A program made the translations under genes and the position numbers. The notes under the pieces are model-generated. The model did not search any database, was not told where the DNA came from, and saw nothing but the letters and a program-made list of their open reading frames with translations. Source: Acanthaster planci (taxonomy: Eukaryota; Echinodermata; Asteroidea; Valvatida; Acanthasteridae). Taken from it: DNA of 64,000 nucleotides. Position 1 is the stretch's first letter. The number at the start of each line of letters is the position of its first letter. Shown piece after piece: positions 28,601 to 41,700 of the stretch. The stretch spans positions 433,210 to 497,209 of the forward strand of contig NW_019091449.1 in NCBI RefSeq assembly GCF_001949145.1, given 5' to 3'.

Positions 28601-29103
28601 GGTTTACTTCAAAACTGACACATTTTCTTCTACTATTTCTATGACATCTTGAGATCATCTGTTGCAATTTTCCAGCTTTTCCTGGCTTCTTGTATGAAAA
28701 GCAGAGCCAAAAGAGGCAGGTCAATAAATGTGACTACTAAAAATGCTAAACACATGTACTATCTATCATGGGAGTACTGTAGATAATCTGCTCTTGTCAC
28801 GGTTCAGCAAAACGTTGGAAATGGACTCCTGAATAAATTACCGTCTATTATAAATAATGTATTTTCTATCCGGCCAAAGAATAAATATTTGATACGATCC
28901 AAACAACTCATAGTGGACAGTCACTTCATGCAGGATTTTATGGGAATTTCTTATTTTACAAAGCTGCAAGTTGAAACTGAACTTATCCACTGCGGACAGA
29001 AATGGAGTTACAGCTTCCTCCCCCAAATTTCCACCTACAGGACGAGTGCACTCTTATCAAGCTTGTCCTTTGAAGGAACACCATGGGGAGTCAGTTTGGT
29101 CAT
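19679..29103. other. Stretch with no supported gene (CpG-poor)
   Basis: Contains the 51-bp duplication at 25683 and single MITE-like ends (CAGTGACGTATCCAG at 20964; CAGGGGTGTAGCAAGG near 26725). No coding sequence is recognised. Confidence 0.6.
25683..25784. repeat. 51-bp tandem duplication
   Basis: Two copies from 25683 and 25734, each starting TCCCAAATCACAAATTTG and containing CAATCTTCAATGCAAATGG. One difference is seen (CCTACA versus CCGACA). Confidence 0.93.
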
Positions 29104-29182
29104 GGGTTTGTAGCTCCCGTGGTTTGATACAGTGGTGCTTTCCTTGCAGTGTGTGTCCGAAACCCGGGTTCATAATCCCACA
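29104..29182 (+). mobile_element. tRNA-like SINE head or tRNA pseudogene
   Basis: GTAGCTCCCGTGGTTTGA resembles an A box and GGGTTCATAATCCC a B box with T-arm stem (CCCGGGTTC), at tRNA-like spacing. The acceptor stem does not pair well, so a functional tRNA is unlikely. Confidence 0.4.
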
Positions 29183-29930
29183 TCCAGGCTGACATACATG
29201 TACATACAGAGTGGATATTCAGTCCACTCCCTACAGAATATCATGGATTACTGCTGGGACACGCATGTGCGTGTATGCCAAAGGTTTTACTAAGCATTTC
29301 TCGACTGTCTATTTATTCCTTTCAAATTTTTTTCAGGCTTGCGAGCAAACAGAGCCATGCATGCACTTTGGAGGAATCCTTGGCTCCATTTAATACTCAA
29401 AATAAACAATTAACTTTGCAATAAATTTGAAAGAAAATGATGAGAAAACAGTCTGAGGAAAGATCCTAACGGTTCCCTTAACAAGCATTAACGAGCCCCT
29501 ACTAAAATGCAATCAAACATGTTTGATTCGGGACTTGCAGAACCGATTGAAGTATTAAAAATCCAATCAGCCTGGTCAGGGCCAGGCGTACGGTATGTTC
29601 CCCCAGGCAACAAGGAGACAGATCTTTTGGTTTACTGCTGGCTGGCAAACTGGAGGAGAGATAACTTAAGGTAGCTCTTTCATTCTTAATTTTTTTTTTT
29701 TGAGGTGACAGGAATCGACAAGCAGGAATGACGGTAAGATGTGCTCTTGACAGCAAATGCACTCTAAAAAGTTGGCTCATTCTGAATTGAACCAGTCTTA
29801 CAGGAGGGGGTGTGCACGTGTGAAGGGAGGATATGATGGCATCAATCTTTGATTTCCAGCAGACTTTTACCAAGTCGTGTTGTAAATTTACATCAGGAAG
29901 TTGCCAGTACTGAAATTCAGAGAACAGTTG

Positions 29931-30497
29931 ACGGTGATGATGTGGATGGAACACACTGTATGTGGTGATGGTGGTGATCATGGTGGTGAAGGTGATCAAG
30001 TACAAATAGGGTCGAGATGTGGTGATGGTGAAGGCTGATGTGATCAAGGTTGTGATGATGGGTGTAAGTGGATGGCGATGATGGTGATGGTGCATGCAAG
30101 TGGTTTTTGTTGGTGAAAATGGTGATGATTGTCGAGATCGTGGTGTCGATTGTTGTTTGTATTCGGTTATGGTGGTGATAATGGTAATGCCAGTGGTGAT
30201 AGTGATAATTGTGGTCATGGTGGTGAATGTATGCAGTTGTATTGCGATGACAAAGATAGTGCTGATGGTGATGATCACTGTGGTGATGGTGGTTAAGTAC
30301 ATTTGTATGTGCATAGTTAAGGAGGAGATATGGTGATGGTGGTGAAAACTATGATCAAGTTGGCGGCAATGGTGAGACTGGTGATGAGGGATTGTGATAA
30401 TGCCGATGATAGCGCTGAGGTGATGGTTATCATAGTTGTAATCATGGTGGTGACAATGGTGACAGTGACAGTGAAAGTGGTGATAATGGTGACGGTA
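29931..30497. repeat. Degenerate TGG/TGA microsatellite tract
   Basis: About 570 bp of interspersed GGTGAT, GGTGGT and GATGGT triplets. On the minus strand it reads as long runs of His, Thr and Ile codons, which produces a spurious 351-codon open frame. Confidence 0.9.
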
Positions 30498-33400
30498 CTG
30501 AAGCTTATGATTTTTACTTGACCCCCATTGACTCAATTTAATTGAGCCAATTACCATCCAAGCACCTGACCAAAAAAGGAATCAAATGAGAGCTGAAGTG
30601 TCAGAGATACCAAGAGACTGCATGAAATTTGAGATGAAACAGAGAGGCAGAATTGTGTTGGACAAGCAGAAGTAATTGATATTACAGTCATTAGTATGGT
30701 AAGCGCCGATATTTTACAGGATGGTCGTTACGGGGAGGGCTACTTTGGCAGGCTGTTGGGATCAAGCAGCTACTTCTAACCACTTGGCATGGAGCCGACT
30801 TAAATGAAAAATCTCTGTGGGTTCCAAAGTCCACATGACCAGGGCACATGTGCCCCGTGTGACAGCCTTTCTGCCATGTTTCAGGCAGACTTGTCCTATT
30901 CATCAAGTATTCACAATGTCTGCACGCAGTGCCTATAAAAGAAACAAGCTAAGCTTCTTGTCTCCGCCCATTCCATCCCCCTCTCTTTCAGGTTTCCCCC
31001 AGTTTAAAATGTATCTTGATTTTCATAAGTTACAGACAAAACACAACTATGTATTGCATAAATCCTGTTTCTGAGGGTTTTTACTGTCTCAGATACAAAA
31101 ATGTCAACCAAACAGAGGGGAAAATCCATACACCATCTTGGAAAAAAAAATCGACCAATTTTGGAAGAAAAAGGCCCCCTCATCTCTTTAAAAAAAAAAT
31201 CTCAGACTAGACACATTCATTATTGTTTTTAAGTGGCTTACATTTTTTAAATTTAAAGGGCATGGCTTGAAATTTCAAAAATACAGAGGAACTACAGAGT
31301 ACGAAGCTTGACAGACAATCATCAGATAAATCAATGTTTCACCACAGCTGAAGGTCGAAAAATGGTGCAAGTCAATCCGTACAACTTAACTGACATGATT
31401 TTATTCAGGAGTGCAAGTTATGGAGTGGACTAGGATGTCTCATCTACCACATTTTGAACTGACAAAATTTTGATTATCTCCTCACTTTTTGGAAAACCCA
31501 AAAATGCAGATTTGAGGTTATTTTTCAAATTTTCAAACAGCCCATCTTGCTGAAACTGGCATTGCACCATTTTGTGTGCGAGGTTATAGGCATGCCCCCT
31601 TCAAATTCCCCCCCACACACACAATCTCTAACCAGATTTGGTCATATCCTTCAACTCCCAGACATGGATTTATGCCACTGCTGTCATGCCTGTGGTCGAT
31701 TCTTGCCACAATTTCAATGTTGAGTCAGCATGGAGAAACCACAGAGGATACAGTTTGGCCAAAGCCTCTTTTACCTTAAAAATTACTAATGAGATTAGAT
31801 CGAATTTCTTCTTCACTGCATGAATAATTTAACCCTATTTCCCCAGCAGCAGTGTAACCAGGGTTCTCACTGTGGGGTGGGGTGGGGTGGGGGGAGGGGT
31901 TGAGTGGTACAGGGGGGCACAGGTCCCAGTGTTTTCTTAATAAAGGTACACCTATAATCTTTTGTGTTCCAAACTTCCAGTAAAGCGGTGATGGTGATTG
32001 TTTTTTTTAGGAGACGTGTGCCCCTTTAAAAGTCCCCCCCCCCCACTCTCCTGTTCCTCAGGAGGTCTTCATATGTAGTTGGCACTTGTAATAACCAAGC
32101 TGTAAACCTGAATGACGGAAAGAGGCTAAAATGGGATATATATATGTGACATGTACGTGTACATGTAGGCCTAAATTTTTTCCGAAGGTTTCACCGTGAC
32201 CACATCAGTACTCATCGTGCCTTACAAGTTGATTCTTCTTGAACTGAGGCCTTTGATTTTTTCCACAGCCAACACTGACCAACCAATCCTGGTGGAACCT
32301 CTAACAAAAGTCCTCACCTGACTAATAACGAGGGTTATTCGTCTGCCTCTCAGTTCAGAGTTTAACTTTGCATTGTAAAAATTCCTCCTATGTCCTCAAT
32401 TTGCAAAGGTTTTACCAACACCTTGGCAAAACAACACCCTTGTATGAAAAACAGAAAACTGAAGATCCAGTAATTTGATATTCTGAAAACATATCCAACA
32501 GCTCAAGAAAAAGGGAGCCGTGACGCATGTGCCCACTGACATTAAATGAATAACCTGGATTAGAATAAACACGCGACTCATACATGAATGTGCATGTAAA
32601 ATTGGCTGGGTTTCTACATAAGTGCGGCACTGGTGCAATGCATGTGTGCCTGCACAGCCGCAATCGTTTAAACCAACCCTTTTCGGATCAGTTCCGTTGA
32701 CTGATCCACAAATTAATGGCCTGGATTCCAGGGTAATCTGGCCCCCAAATTCCCAGGGGCCAGGGTGGATGTCACCATGCCATCAGAGAGCCTGGTTCGC
32801 CAGCCCCATCAGGCCTTCAGATGCCTCCCGAACTCCCCTCTGCACCCCCCTTCCCCACCAAAAAAAAAGAAAAGAAAACCAATAAAGCACTCGTCGCCTT
32901 GAAGGAAGGAGCAGTGGGGCGACTGATTATGCTAGAGCAGATGGGCGCCGCGCACAGCCAAGTACAATGCTAAAGCTGCAGAGACGGCAACTTTGAAGAT
33001 GTAGACAGCTGGTTTGGCCTGCCGTTGTCAGCTGCACATACATGTACAAGGTACATCGGCTCAATTATGGTGTTGAAAACCACCCAGCAAAGTTAAAGGT
33101 ATTGCCAGCATTTTCATTCAGGAGGAAGCTTAAATTTGTGAAGGTACAGAAAGTACAATAATACAAAGTGAAATGAAAGTGAAAGGTTATCAGGTCCCTT
33201 TTTTTTTCCTCTGGGAACATTTCAGGCAAGAAGTTTTAAGTAGCACGAGGCATTGCCCTTGCTTGCTGTTTCAGAAAAATGCTCAAAATCCTGCAGCCAA
33301 AACCCCCGTCCCTGGGTACAAGAAAAAAATTGAGCTCTATTCAAATTGACATTATATTGCATTTGTCAGCTCGACGGGACTGCATGAAAAGGCTATGGCT

Positions 33401-33873
33401 GTCCACTAGGGCTGCTGTAGCATCCATCAGGGAAAAAAATTCTGGCTGCATGCATGACTGCAGTGGCTCAGTTAGTCTTGATGCAGGTCGTTTTTGGCAC
33501 AGAGGCACAACCTTTAATTGTATGTCCGGTATTTATGATCAATGCTCACGGACACACTGCTCCACTAAGGACGTCTTGAAAGCAAGACTATTTCTGAGTA
33601 GACCAATGGTCGTGTGTGTATGATGATGATGATGCAGGGATCATGGAGACCTGAGGGAGAGGTTTTGATATGCATGTTGTGGTTTCCAACCCGGAACCAG
33701 AATAGAAAAGATGATGTTTTCCCGAAAGTTTCTGCTGTATGTGGTCACAATGTGACCATGGTGCCTAAAGCAACCTAAAACATGCCTCAAAAGTAACACA
33801 GTACAAATTTATCAAAGCATTATTAGCCGCAAGTTGAATGAGCACACAAACAGGGGGAGGGGGTCTGTTTTGA
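30498..33873. other. Stretch with no supported gene
   Basis: Contains the G-run at 31874 and several homopolymer tracts. Open frames are short and not protein-like. Confidence 0.6.
31874..31899 (+). repeat. G-rich (GGGGT)n run, G-quadruplex candidate
   Basis: Five runs of four or more G separated by single bases (T,T,T,A). Such spacing meets the usual rule for a stable intrastrand quadruplex. It lies inside a poly-G/C-rich stretch (31850-32060) like the insides of the MITEs. Confidence 0.85.
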
Positions 33874-34172
33874 ATCAAGGTTTGCTGATGCTCCACTTTT
33901 CTACGCAGGCTCACCTTTTAACTCGCACGAGGACTGAAATTAGGGACTTCGAACTAAGAGGAAATAGGGCTGGCTTCATGGGTAGAATACTTTGAATGGT
34001 GATCCGGAGGTTCAAGGCTCCATCAAGGTTTGCTGATGCTCCACTTTTCTACGCAGGCTCACCTTTTAACTCGCACGAGGACTGAAATTAGGGACTTCGA
34101 ACTAAGAGGAAATAGGGCTGGCTTCATGGGTAGAATACTTTGAATGGTGATCTGGAGGTTCAAGGCTCCATC
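33874..34172. repeat. 148-bp tandem duplication (two copies)
   Basis: Copies start at 33874 and 34022 with ATCAAGGTTTGCTGATGC and differ at one base seen by eye (GATCCGG versus GATCTGG). Each copy ends in a tRNA-like stretch: A-box-like TGGCTTCATGGGTAGAA and B-box-like AGGTTCAAGGCTC. The near identity indicates a recent duplication, or an assembly artefact. Confidence 0.93.
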
Positions 34173-35061
34173 TCACTCTACTCACTTTTTGTCGCCACTT
34201 TAAGGGTCTTTTTTAAAAGATGAAGACTCTTTAAAGGCTTGGTGAAGTCTTTAGAGTACCAAAAAATTTGGGGAACACATAATTTTGGCAACCCTATGGC
34301 AATGCATTATCATACTCAACTTAAATTTTTTTCATGCCTGTTTGTTCTGTATCTGGTGACATATCTGCCTGTCTGTTTATCCCATCTAAGTACAACCTTA
34401 GAATCCATCCAGGGTTTATTTGGATCAAATTCTTCAATCCTCAATGTGCCTATCACCTCACTAAGTGCTAACAAATGCCCTTTGAAAAACTGTTCAAGAA
34501 ACTTTTTATTCTGAAACCAGAGGCCTGCGAATGTTTCTCCACCCTGAGGCGACACATATATGTAACACTGCAGGTTTATTGAGCAGTCTCTCAAACATTT
34601 TATGGGGTCACACCAGGGAAGTAACACATTATCTTGGTGTAAGCAACGACCTATTTACATCAAGTGAAAATTCCCTCCCCCATATAGGATGACGACAGAA
34701 AATCTGATCAAATTGGAATCCTGTAATCAGACACAACCTCTTGGAGGATCATGTTCTGATGTGAGGATACATGTTCAAATGTAATCAACAGGCTATTTGC
34801 CTGTCGTAGCTGCAGGAGAGCAAATCAGTCAGCGACTGATTTCATGTTACTCATTTAATTTACACAATGAGTAACTCTGTACATCCCTTTATGTGTCACT
34901 CAATCTGTGTGTTAATTGAAGAGTGTATTTGCCCAGAATATGAATATGAAAGCCCATCTCTAAACAGCATATCTGCGAATCAGTATGGTTCATCCCTCAA
35001 TTTAAATCTTACATAGATCCCTTGAAAAATTACCATACTGAAAACTTCTGCTGTAAAGCTC

Positions 35062-35475
35062 CTAACTGCCCTCCCCCCCAAAAAAGTACGGCTTAAAAGA
35101 GAGTCCAGACCAACACATGGCATTTACAAGTTGGGACTTTCTTATTATTACTGTGAATAGGAGTTGGCAAGGTACATACTGCCAGTCATTTTTGCCAAGG
35201 GTGACTTTAACTACGCCTTGACCAGCCATTTCAAGCCTGCATTTGTAATACATGTAATTAGTGCCCTGAGTTTGCCAATAATCCTCCAGGTGAGGCCGCA
35301 CAGCACCACCTGGGTATAATGTACATGCAAACACCTTGGATAAAGCCAGTATCTTATTCATACTCAATGTGGTCCATGATGGTTCTTGACTCTTGAAAAC
35401 AGCCACAAGGCAAAGGAATAAAAAAAACAGGGAACACAAAAGCTGGATATTAAAGTTGGTTAATAGGTTAAGCAA
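35062..35475 (-). other. Unrecognised 137-codon open frame with a hydrophobic start
   Basis: ATG at 35475, stop at 35062. Residues about 8-28 are strongly hydrophobic (QLLCSLFFLFLCLVAVF) like a signal peptide or membrane segment, followed by a mixed, Tyr/Cys-containing stretch. No family is recognised, no splice structure or promoter is seen, and AT-rich DNA can give Phe/Leu-rich frames by chance. Confidence 0.15.
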
Positions 35476-35706
35476 GAGTATAAATATCCATCAGCACACA
35501 CCTGATTGCACTAATCTTCTCAACCCACTTTTTCCAGTTTTTATTTTGTATTTCGTGGTAACTTTTGCTAGTCACCTCTGAGTTTGATATAAGAACACTC
35601 AGTAGAAATCTAGACAGACAATCAAGCTATAAATTTGTAATCTTCATGTGGGGGGAGGGTATTTTTTATCAGTCTTTGAGGGTGTGTTAGTGGCAAAACA
35701 ATGTAT

Positions 35707-35806
35707 GACATTTCATACCAGCGTATCACATATGTGATATATCACATATGTGATATATCACATATGTGATATATCACATATGTGATATGCTGGTATATGA
35801 AAAGTC
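35707..35806. repeat. 100-bp palindrome built on four 16-bp palindromes
   Basis: Four perfect copies of ATCACATATGTGATAT at 35725-35788 form a 64-bp perfect palindrome. It is flanked by further inverted arms, GAC-TTTCAT-ACCAGC-type, at 35707-35724 and 35789-35806 with one mismatch and a 2-bp indel. Each unit holds a CATATG E-box core. Confidence 0.93.
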
Positions 35807-37366
35807 ATATGTATGAAATTGTCTGATTGGTTGGTTCTTTTAACAATGCCGACCGGCAGCCATGCCAGGGCTCATTCTTTTGACAGCAATTAGCGTGAAT
35901 AGTTGAACTAGTCATAACTTATAGCTAACACAGTGGCAGGTTTTAACGCATCCCGGCATTTTTGTGGTCGGGCTCTTTTTTTCCACCAAGCTTCAACAAA
36001 TACAAAGATTTAGATAAAGAAAATCATGAGAGTATGATGAGAAAGCCCTACATAAATCTTTTATCCGAAACTTCAAGGGAACCAGAACAGAGTCTCACAA
36101 AATGTCATGATTTCACCCTCGAGAATACAGCCATCCAAAACACTGGCTTGCTTTCACTGCTTGAGCATCAGGTGGCTCAATGGAAGAGACAGCTGCTCAA
36201 TAACTGTCTCCCGTTACAACCTTGAGCCCGTAGCAATGAAATGCATCCACTGGCAGGCCTCCATAGAGAAGGCCCAGTTGCAATTAAACAAACCCCGGGT
36301 ATGGGTAGATTATGGGTAGACTGAAAGCCACACGTTGTCATCTTGTCGTCGCAATAAAAGGGAGTGGGAGTGATAAGTGCAAACATATTGGGCCGATGTG
36401 CGAACATTTTGTAGCGAGGCAATCATACATAATGCATGCATGAATATCCCCAGCTCAACTTGGCCTTGAGGAAGATGGGTCTGCATCTGTGATGCTGTGT
36501 GGCCTCCTCCTGCTTGTGAGACCTGGAGTCACTTGAAGTGAGCCTGTAAATTTACTGGCCCGTCAGTGTGCATTTCAGTTTGTGGGGGGGGGGACCTGGA
36601 CGGCTCTGTGTGCCGGCGCTATTAATGTAAGGGAAATTGCTTGCCAGAGACGATTCTTTGTTATTCCAAGCCATGAGATTCCGAGTAGCTGCTGAGAGCC
36701 TGGGCTTCAATATCCGACAGGAGGGTAGGGCGCCGGGTGCGACAAACTAGTCGGGATTGGATTCTAGGGTCAATTGTTCTCTCCCAGGGTTTTGGAGAGC
36801 TGGGAATTTGAAGTGAATGATGGGCCTACTCAGTTGGCTTGACACATCCGCAGCCTGAGACACAAGAACAGCCCCTCTTGAAAGAGGTCTAACCTTGGGC
36901 TGCCATTAGGATTTCCACAAACTGCATCAGTGTGTGTGGGCATCCACTTGCCTCTATCCACGGATGATTGTAAAAGATCAAGAAATGTTGAAATGCAATA
37001 TGAGTGCAACTTCACAACAGTGGTTGATTTAGGAAAAACAATATCACATACATTGGTGCATGTGGACTTACAAAAGTTACATGCACAATTTTTTCTTACA
37101 TGCACATTCAATGCACATGTATATGTGTACACAACCAGTGTCGACCTGTACAGGTACTACAGTGGTCAAATTAAAATGTATGCAGATTTTAAATATAGCC
37201 ATTACAATTGCTAGTGTGAGTATGTTCATTTTGATCTGTTAATAAAATGATTTATACAGTGAAAATGGTTGGCATTTGCAGTTTATTTCTTACCTGGCAT
37301 TGTTGAAAGGCTCCCTTTTAGACTTCTTCAAAAGTCACTATCGCTGCAGCGAACGTACGCGAAACC

Positions 37367-37442
37367 GTATCCGAACAATGTGCTGCAGCTGCGGCCGCAC
37401 GCACAAAGGTGCGGCCGCAGCCACAGCACATCATTCGGATAC
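37367..37442. repeat. Long GC-rich hairpin (34-bp arms, 8-nt loop)
   Basis: The left arm 37367-37400 and right arm 37409-37442 are reverse complements at about 30 of 34 positions, with GTGCGGCCGCAG/CTGCGGCCGCAC next to the loop. Weaker pairing continues outward (CTATCGC / GCAGATAG). Both strands read almost the same Ala/Cys-rich peptide because of the symmetry. Confidence 0.9.
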
Positions 37443-38574
37443 CGCCGCCGCAGATAGCCCAGAGGGGCATTACCCGATGCTCAGTTGTGAGACCCCCCCC
37501 CATCCCTAGTCTGTTCCCCAGTCATGTTGGCACTCCTCGCTGCATGGCTGCTGTGACTTGCATGGAGTTGGAATGTTGAAGAATATAATGCTCCTTCAGA
37601 AAACGGCCACAAGCAGGTTTACAACTAGGCCTAAGCACACCTGTACACCGTACGCTGCGGTAAGTTTTTCGACCCAAGTACATGTACGTGCACGGTGTGC
37701 ATGTAGGGGCAGAGGTTTTACATGCACATAAGAAAAAGTACATGCACATGTGCATGCGTGCACATGATCCATCTACATGTAAATCGACAACTGCTTCACA
37801 AATCAAATTGAACAATTACCAACAAAGCGGAAGAAAAGCTTGAGAAAAGCTTGTAGCATGTTAACAAAAAAGTATTCGGGCACATTCAAAAAGAGGTGCA
37901 TTGTTGGTCAAAACTTACACATAATAATGTCCTCAAATTAAAAGTGTGGTGCATGTACTGTAATAGTGTTTTTTCTTGGCTCATTGCCAAAAATTGATCA
38001 TATCTCAACATTAAAAGTGGATGCCCTGTACATGTACTTTGAAACCTTCAAAGACCATGTAGTGCACAAAATACTGTTAAATTCTCATGAGCCAATCTAC
38101 CATTAACTGACACTGAGTGCAGCAAACCCAGGATCATGCAATGAAAATGCATGGCTTAATTGCGAAAATTTAACATCCTTTCAAGCCTGCCAATTGCCAA
38201 TTGCAGAGAATCATTCTTCTCATGATGTTTAGCTTGACAGAAGAGCCTCTTCATGCCTTTTATCTTGCCTTGTTTAAAAAAAACCTCCAGCAACTAAAAG
38301 GGAAAAGTTGTAATGTTTATAGCAGAAACTGCCAGAGTACATCTGCTACGAAAACTCCTACAACTCAGAAGAGAGGAAATTAACTTTACACCTAGGCCCT
38401 CACAGAGGTGCACATGCAGCAAGCCAGGACAAATACGTGTGAGTGAAGTACAAGTTTGGACTAGATGTGGAAATAACATTTTAGACAGAGTTCTTAACTG
38501 CAACAACATTGTGCTTGTAATGTGTTGCTTACAAATGTCTCAAAACCAAAGCACTTCACAACCCTCCATCATCC

Positions 38575-38735
38575 TGAACATCAGCATGGTCTCACTGGTC
38601 TGTTCTTTACCCTCACAGTACACTCCTGTTCGGAGGCAATTGCTGTACAGTGGCTTGCCCAAGGACACAAGCACCACAATTCCGATCAAGCTTTAAATTC
38701 CTAAACCACTGCAATGAGTCAGCAAACAGATCATG
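38575..38735 (-). mobile_element. SINE fragment with TGTCCTTGGGCAAG motif
   Basis: Read on the minus strand, an A-box-like GCAGTGGTTTAGG precedes TGTCCTTGGGCAAG and CCACTGTACAGCAATTGCC. This order of tRNA-like head followed by CCTTGGGCAAG is widespread in animal SINEs. The B box is eroded and the ends are not resolved. Confidence 0.45.
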
Positions 38736-41700
38736 TCATCCCACTCGCCACAAACAAACTACTATTCATAAACTAGGAGACAAGGTCAGAAGCAGAAATA
38801 ATTCATTCAGACATGCCCAATTTCTTGCTGATGAAATCACTTCACCCTCAGAAATCCCCAGCCACAACCAGCCTCACTACCTGCAGCCAAAGGTGAACCT
38901 TACACCATCCAATCACCATTCATTATTACACTGAGGGGAAAAAAAGGGTTGCCAGCAAGTCAAACTTGTGAGATACGCTGTCCAACACATCAACCTTCCA
39001 GGCCCAGATAGATGCAGGCTAAATTTCCACCCCAGGGAAAAACAAGCATCAACAGCCAGAGTGTACAATGTTTCTGCAATGGGTATATCGTGCTCAGCAT
39101 GCTCTCTAAGGACATTGGCGATCACTTCTTTTTTAAACAGACGCTTGAATACTAGAGCAGCTGCTATTGACTAAGAAGAGGAAAGAGAATATGTGATGAC
39201 GCTCCGTCAATTTCAGCATTTACATGATGGATTCAGTATTGATAGGCTGGACAAATAAATGCTACCCCAGACAGAGCTGTGTCCCTTTACATGGCTCAAA
39301 GAAAAATCTAACCTTCGCAGAGTATCCCGCTTACCAAAATTAGATATTGATTTGGTCCAATAACAGGCCTTCCTGCAGAGGTGATTGACGTTACTCATTG
39401 GGTTGCCAATAATTGCTCCGTGGTAAATCATAATGCTGAAATGCTCTGTCGCAACCGAGATTCTCTGCGTGTAAACTTTGCAAGCACACCATGCTGTATG
39501 TATGCAGCCTTGCCACAGTATAACTTGTGCAACTCATTTCTGATGCCTTTGCCGTTTAAATAGTGTGCGGCCACACGACTGGAAGTAACAAGCAAACTAC
39601 GTGTTGTGAGTTGTCCAACCACAGTCCATTTGAGGAGTTTTAGCAAGTAACAAGTAAACTACGTGTCAATTTGAGGAGTTTTAGCACGGATACATGAAGA
39701 TGTGTGACAAGTCAACTAAATTGCTGGTTGGGGGTTCATCCCCAAAGCAGCATGATGTTGAACCAATTTGAAGTGATTTTTGGCAAGGGTGTATAATTTG
39801 CATGTCAGATTGTACAGAATCCAAGTAAATGGCAAAATGTGTTATCAAAGGAGAGAACCTTGCAAAGTTTACATCAATAAGGCCTTTAGAGTGCACCACT
39901 GATGGATGAATACGCCCTGATCCACTGGTGGTGGAACGGGTAGGGCAAGGGGGCCAGTGGCCACAACTCTTTCTGTCCACCCCTCTATTTTTGGCAGGTC
40001 CTATAATGGGGCAGGGCTAATGGATTATTAATGGCTGATACCTAATGGTCTCACAGTTGTGGTGCAAAGGGTCCATGTTCGTTATGGAGAGTGTACAACT
40101 GAGTGATTACTCAAGAGAGCAGGATTTTAGGAGAAAACAAATATCTCCAAAATTAAAGGGACTTATTTCGTCACTTCAGGGCGTAAATTCTAGGGGTGAG
40201 GTGGCCGGGCAAAGATGCAATGGTAGTGGGTGAAAGAAAAGAATAAGGAATACTGGTAGATCCTCAGGAATTCTTTATTCTAGTTTAATTTAAAACGCTT
40301 TGAAATAGACAGAGCTCGAGAGCATATGTGTACATGTACATATATGTTTATCCATAAAGAAATTTGCTATAAATAAAGAGTGCTGCCTGGCATCAAATGG
40401 CGTCTTGCAGCACCCCTCTGCCTTTCACACTGCCACAATCACCCTCATCAATTTTATGCCCCTGCTTTTTTCAGGCAATTCCAATATGCAAAGTGCATTT
40501 GAGTGATTTAGTTATCTGTCATAAGCCTTAGCCTTGACTATGAAGGCAAGATCAGACAGGCGAGGCATGTGCAGCAACAGCGGTCGATCCCGGCACTGCT
40601 GCAGGGGGTGAGTTATCACTCCACTGATTTCATGTAGCTCGCTGTAGTAAATCTGCTATTGGAAAGTTCCCTGCACTGTGTGCTGTACTGATTACGACCA
40701 TCCATCACACAAGCACAAGAGTGTTGCCATGGAAACAGTGATGAAGATCATGCAGACGACCACATTGCCACTTGAGGAAAAAACAAAACAAACCAAGTTC
40801 CAGTCGCGTCAAGTTCAGCATCCTCTAATTCTGCCGCTGGAGATTTTGCTACTGTGCCACAACATCTAAGGAGTTTGGTAAGATCCTTCAGGTCGCACTC
40901 ATCACCTTCCCACTCCTTGATACAACTGAAGAGGCACTCAAGACCCTGTGGCTGCCATCAGAGACTTTACCATGACATTTCCATTCTTCGGTGTCTGTGA
41001 AAGAAATACCTCCCAGGCCCTTAGGAGTTTGGCTGGGAGATGACAAGAGATGCATACAACATCAGCTGGACCCCTCCCCCCCAAAAAAAAATTCATTCGG
41101 GCATGTATTGGCAAAGGGGAGTCCTCAGGAAGTGATACTAATCGAGATGGCTCAAGGTGGATTTTCATTCTAAATCCAAAAGAACGTTTGGCCTCCAAAT
41201 GACAAGGTGGGCCTGGGAAACGGATTACGTGTGACCTTTTGACAGTCAACAGGGTAGGCAGGTACACTTTCCAAAGAAAGCGGTTTATGCACTCGGAACT
41301 ACTGAAACCTAGATCTGCCAGAGGGCTACCTGTACCACGGGGATTTGATACTCAAACTAAATCCTTTTATATCATAAAATTGTCAAAATGGTGTTCTCAC
41401 TTGATGTGTTCACTGCACAGGCTACAGGCATGTTTTGCCCTGCCTCTCTTTGAGTTAACCGTAAAGACAACTGCTATTCTTGAATGAGCAATTAATAAGG
41501 GTGGAAGATTAAGACTTGTAACGTGAACATTTATAAAAGCAGAAGGATCGTACATAAACTTGTGTGTCTGAGTAAGAAAATTGAAGCAACTGCTCTTCCT
41601 CAATCATTACAGTGGCTCTGACAACTGGAGCACAGTCTACATATGCTTGCTGCATTAAACACTGATCCAATCTGATTCGATCGACTGAGGAAAGCCCTGT

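Noticed and set aside
29502-30557. 351-codon minus-strand open frame rich in His, Thr and Ile
   Set aside because: It lies across the TGGTGA microsatellite; the periodic codons explain both the length and the composition.
36165-36235. tRNA-like segment (GGTGGCTCAATGGAAGA ... CGTTACAACCTTGAGCC)
   Set aside because: Some A- and T-arm likeness, but no convincing B box or acceptor stem; too weak to list.
37276-37509. Ala/Cys-rich open frames on both strands
   Set aside because: The two frames nearly match because the DNA is a hairpin, not because either is coding.
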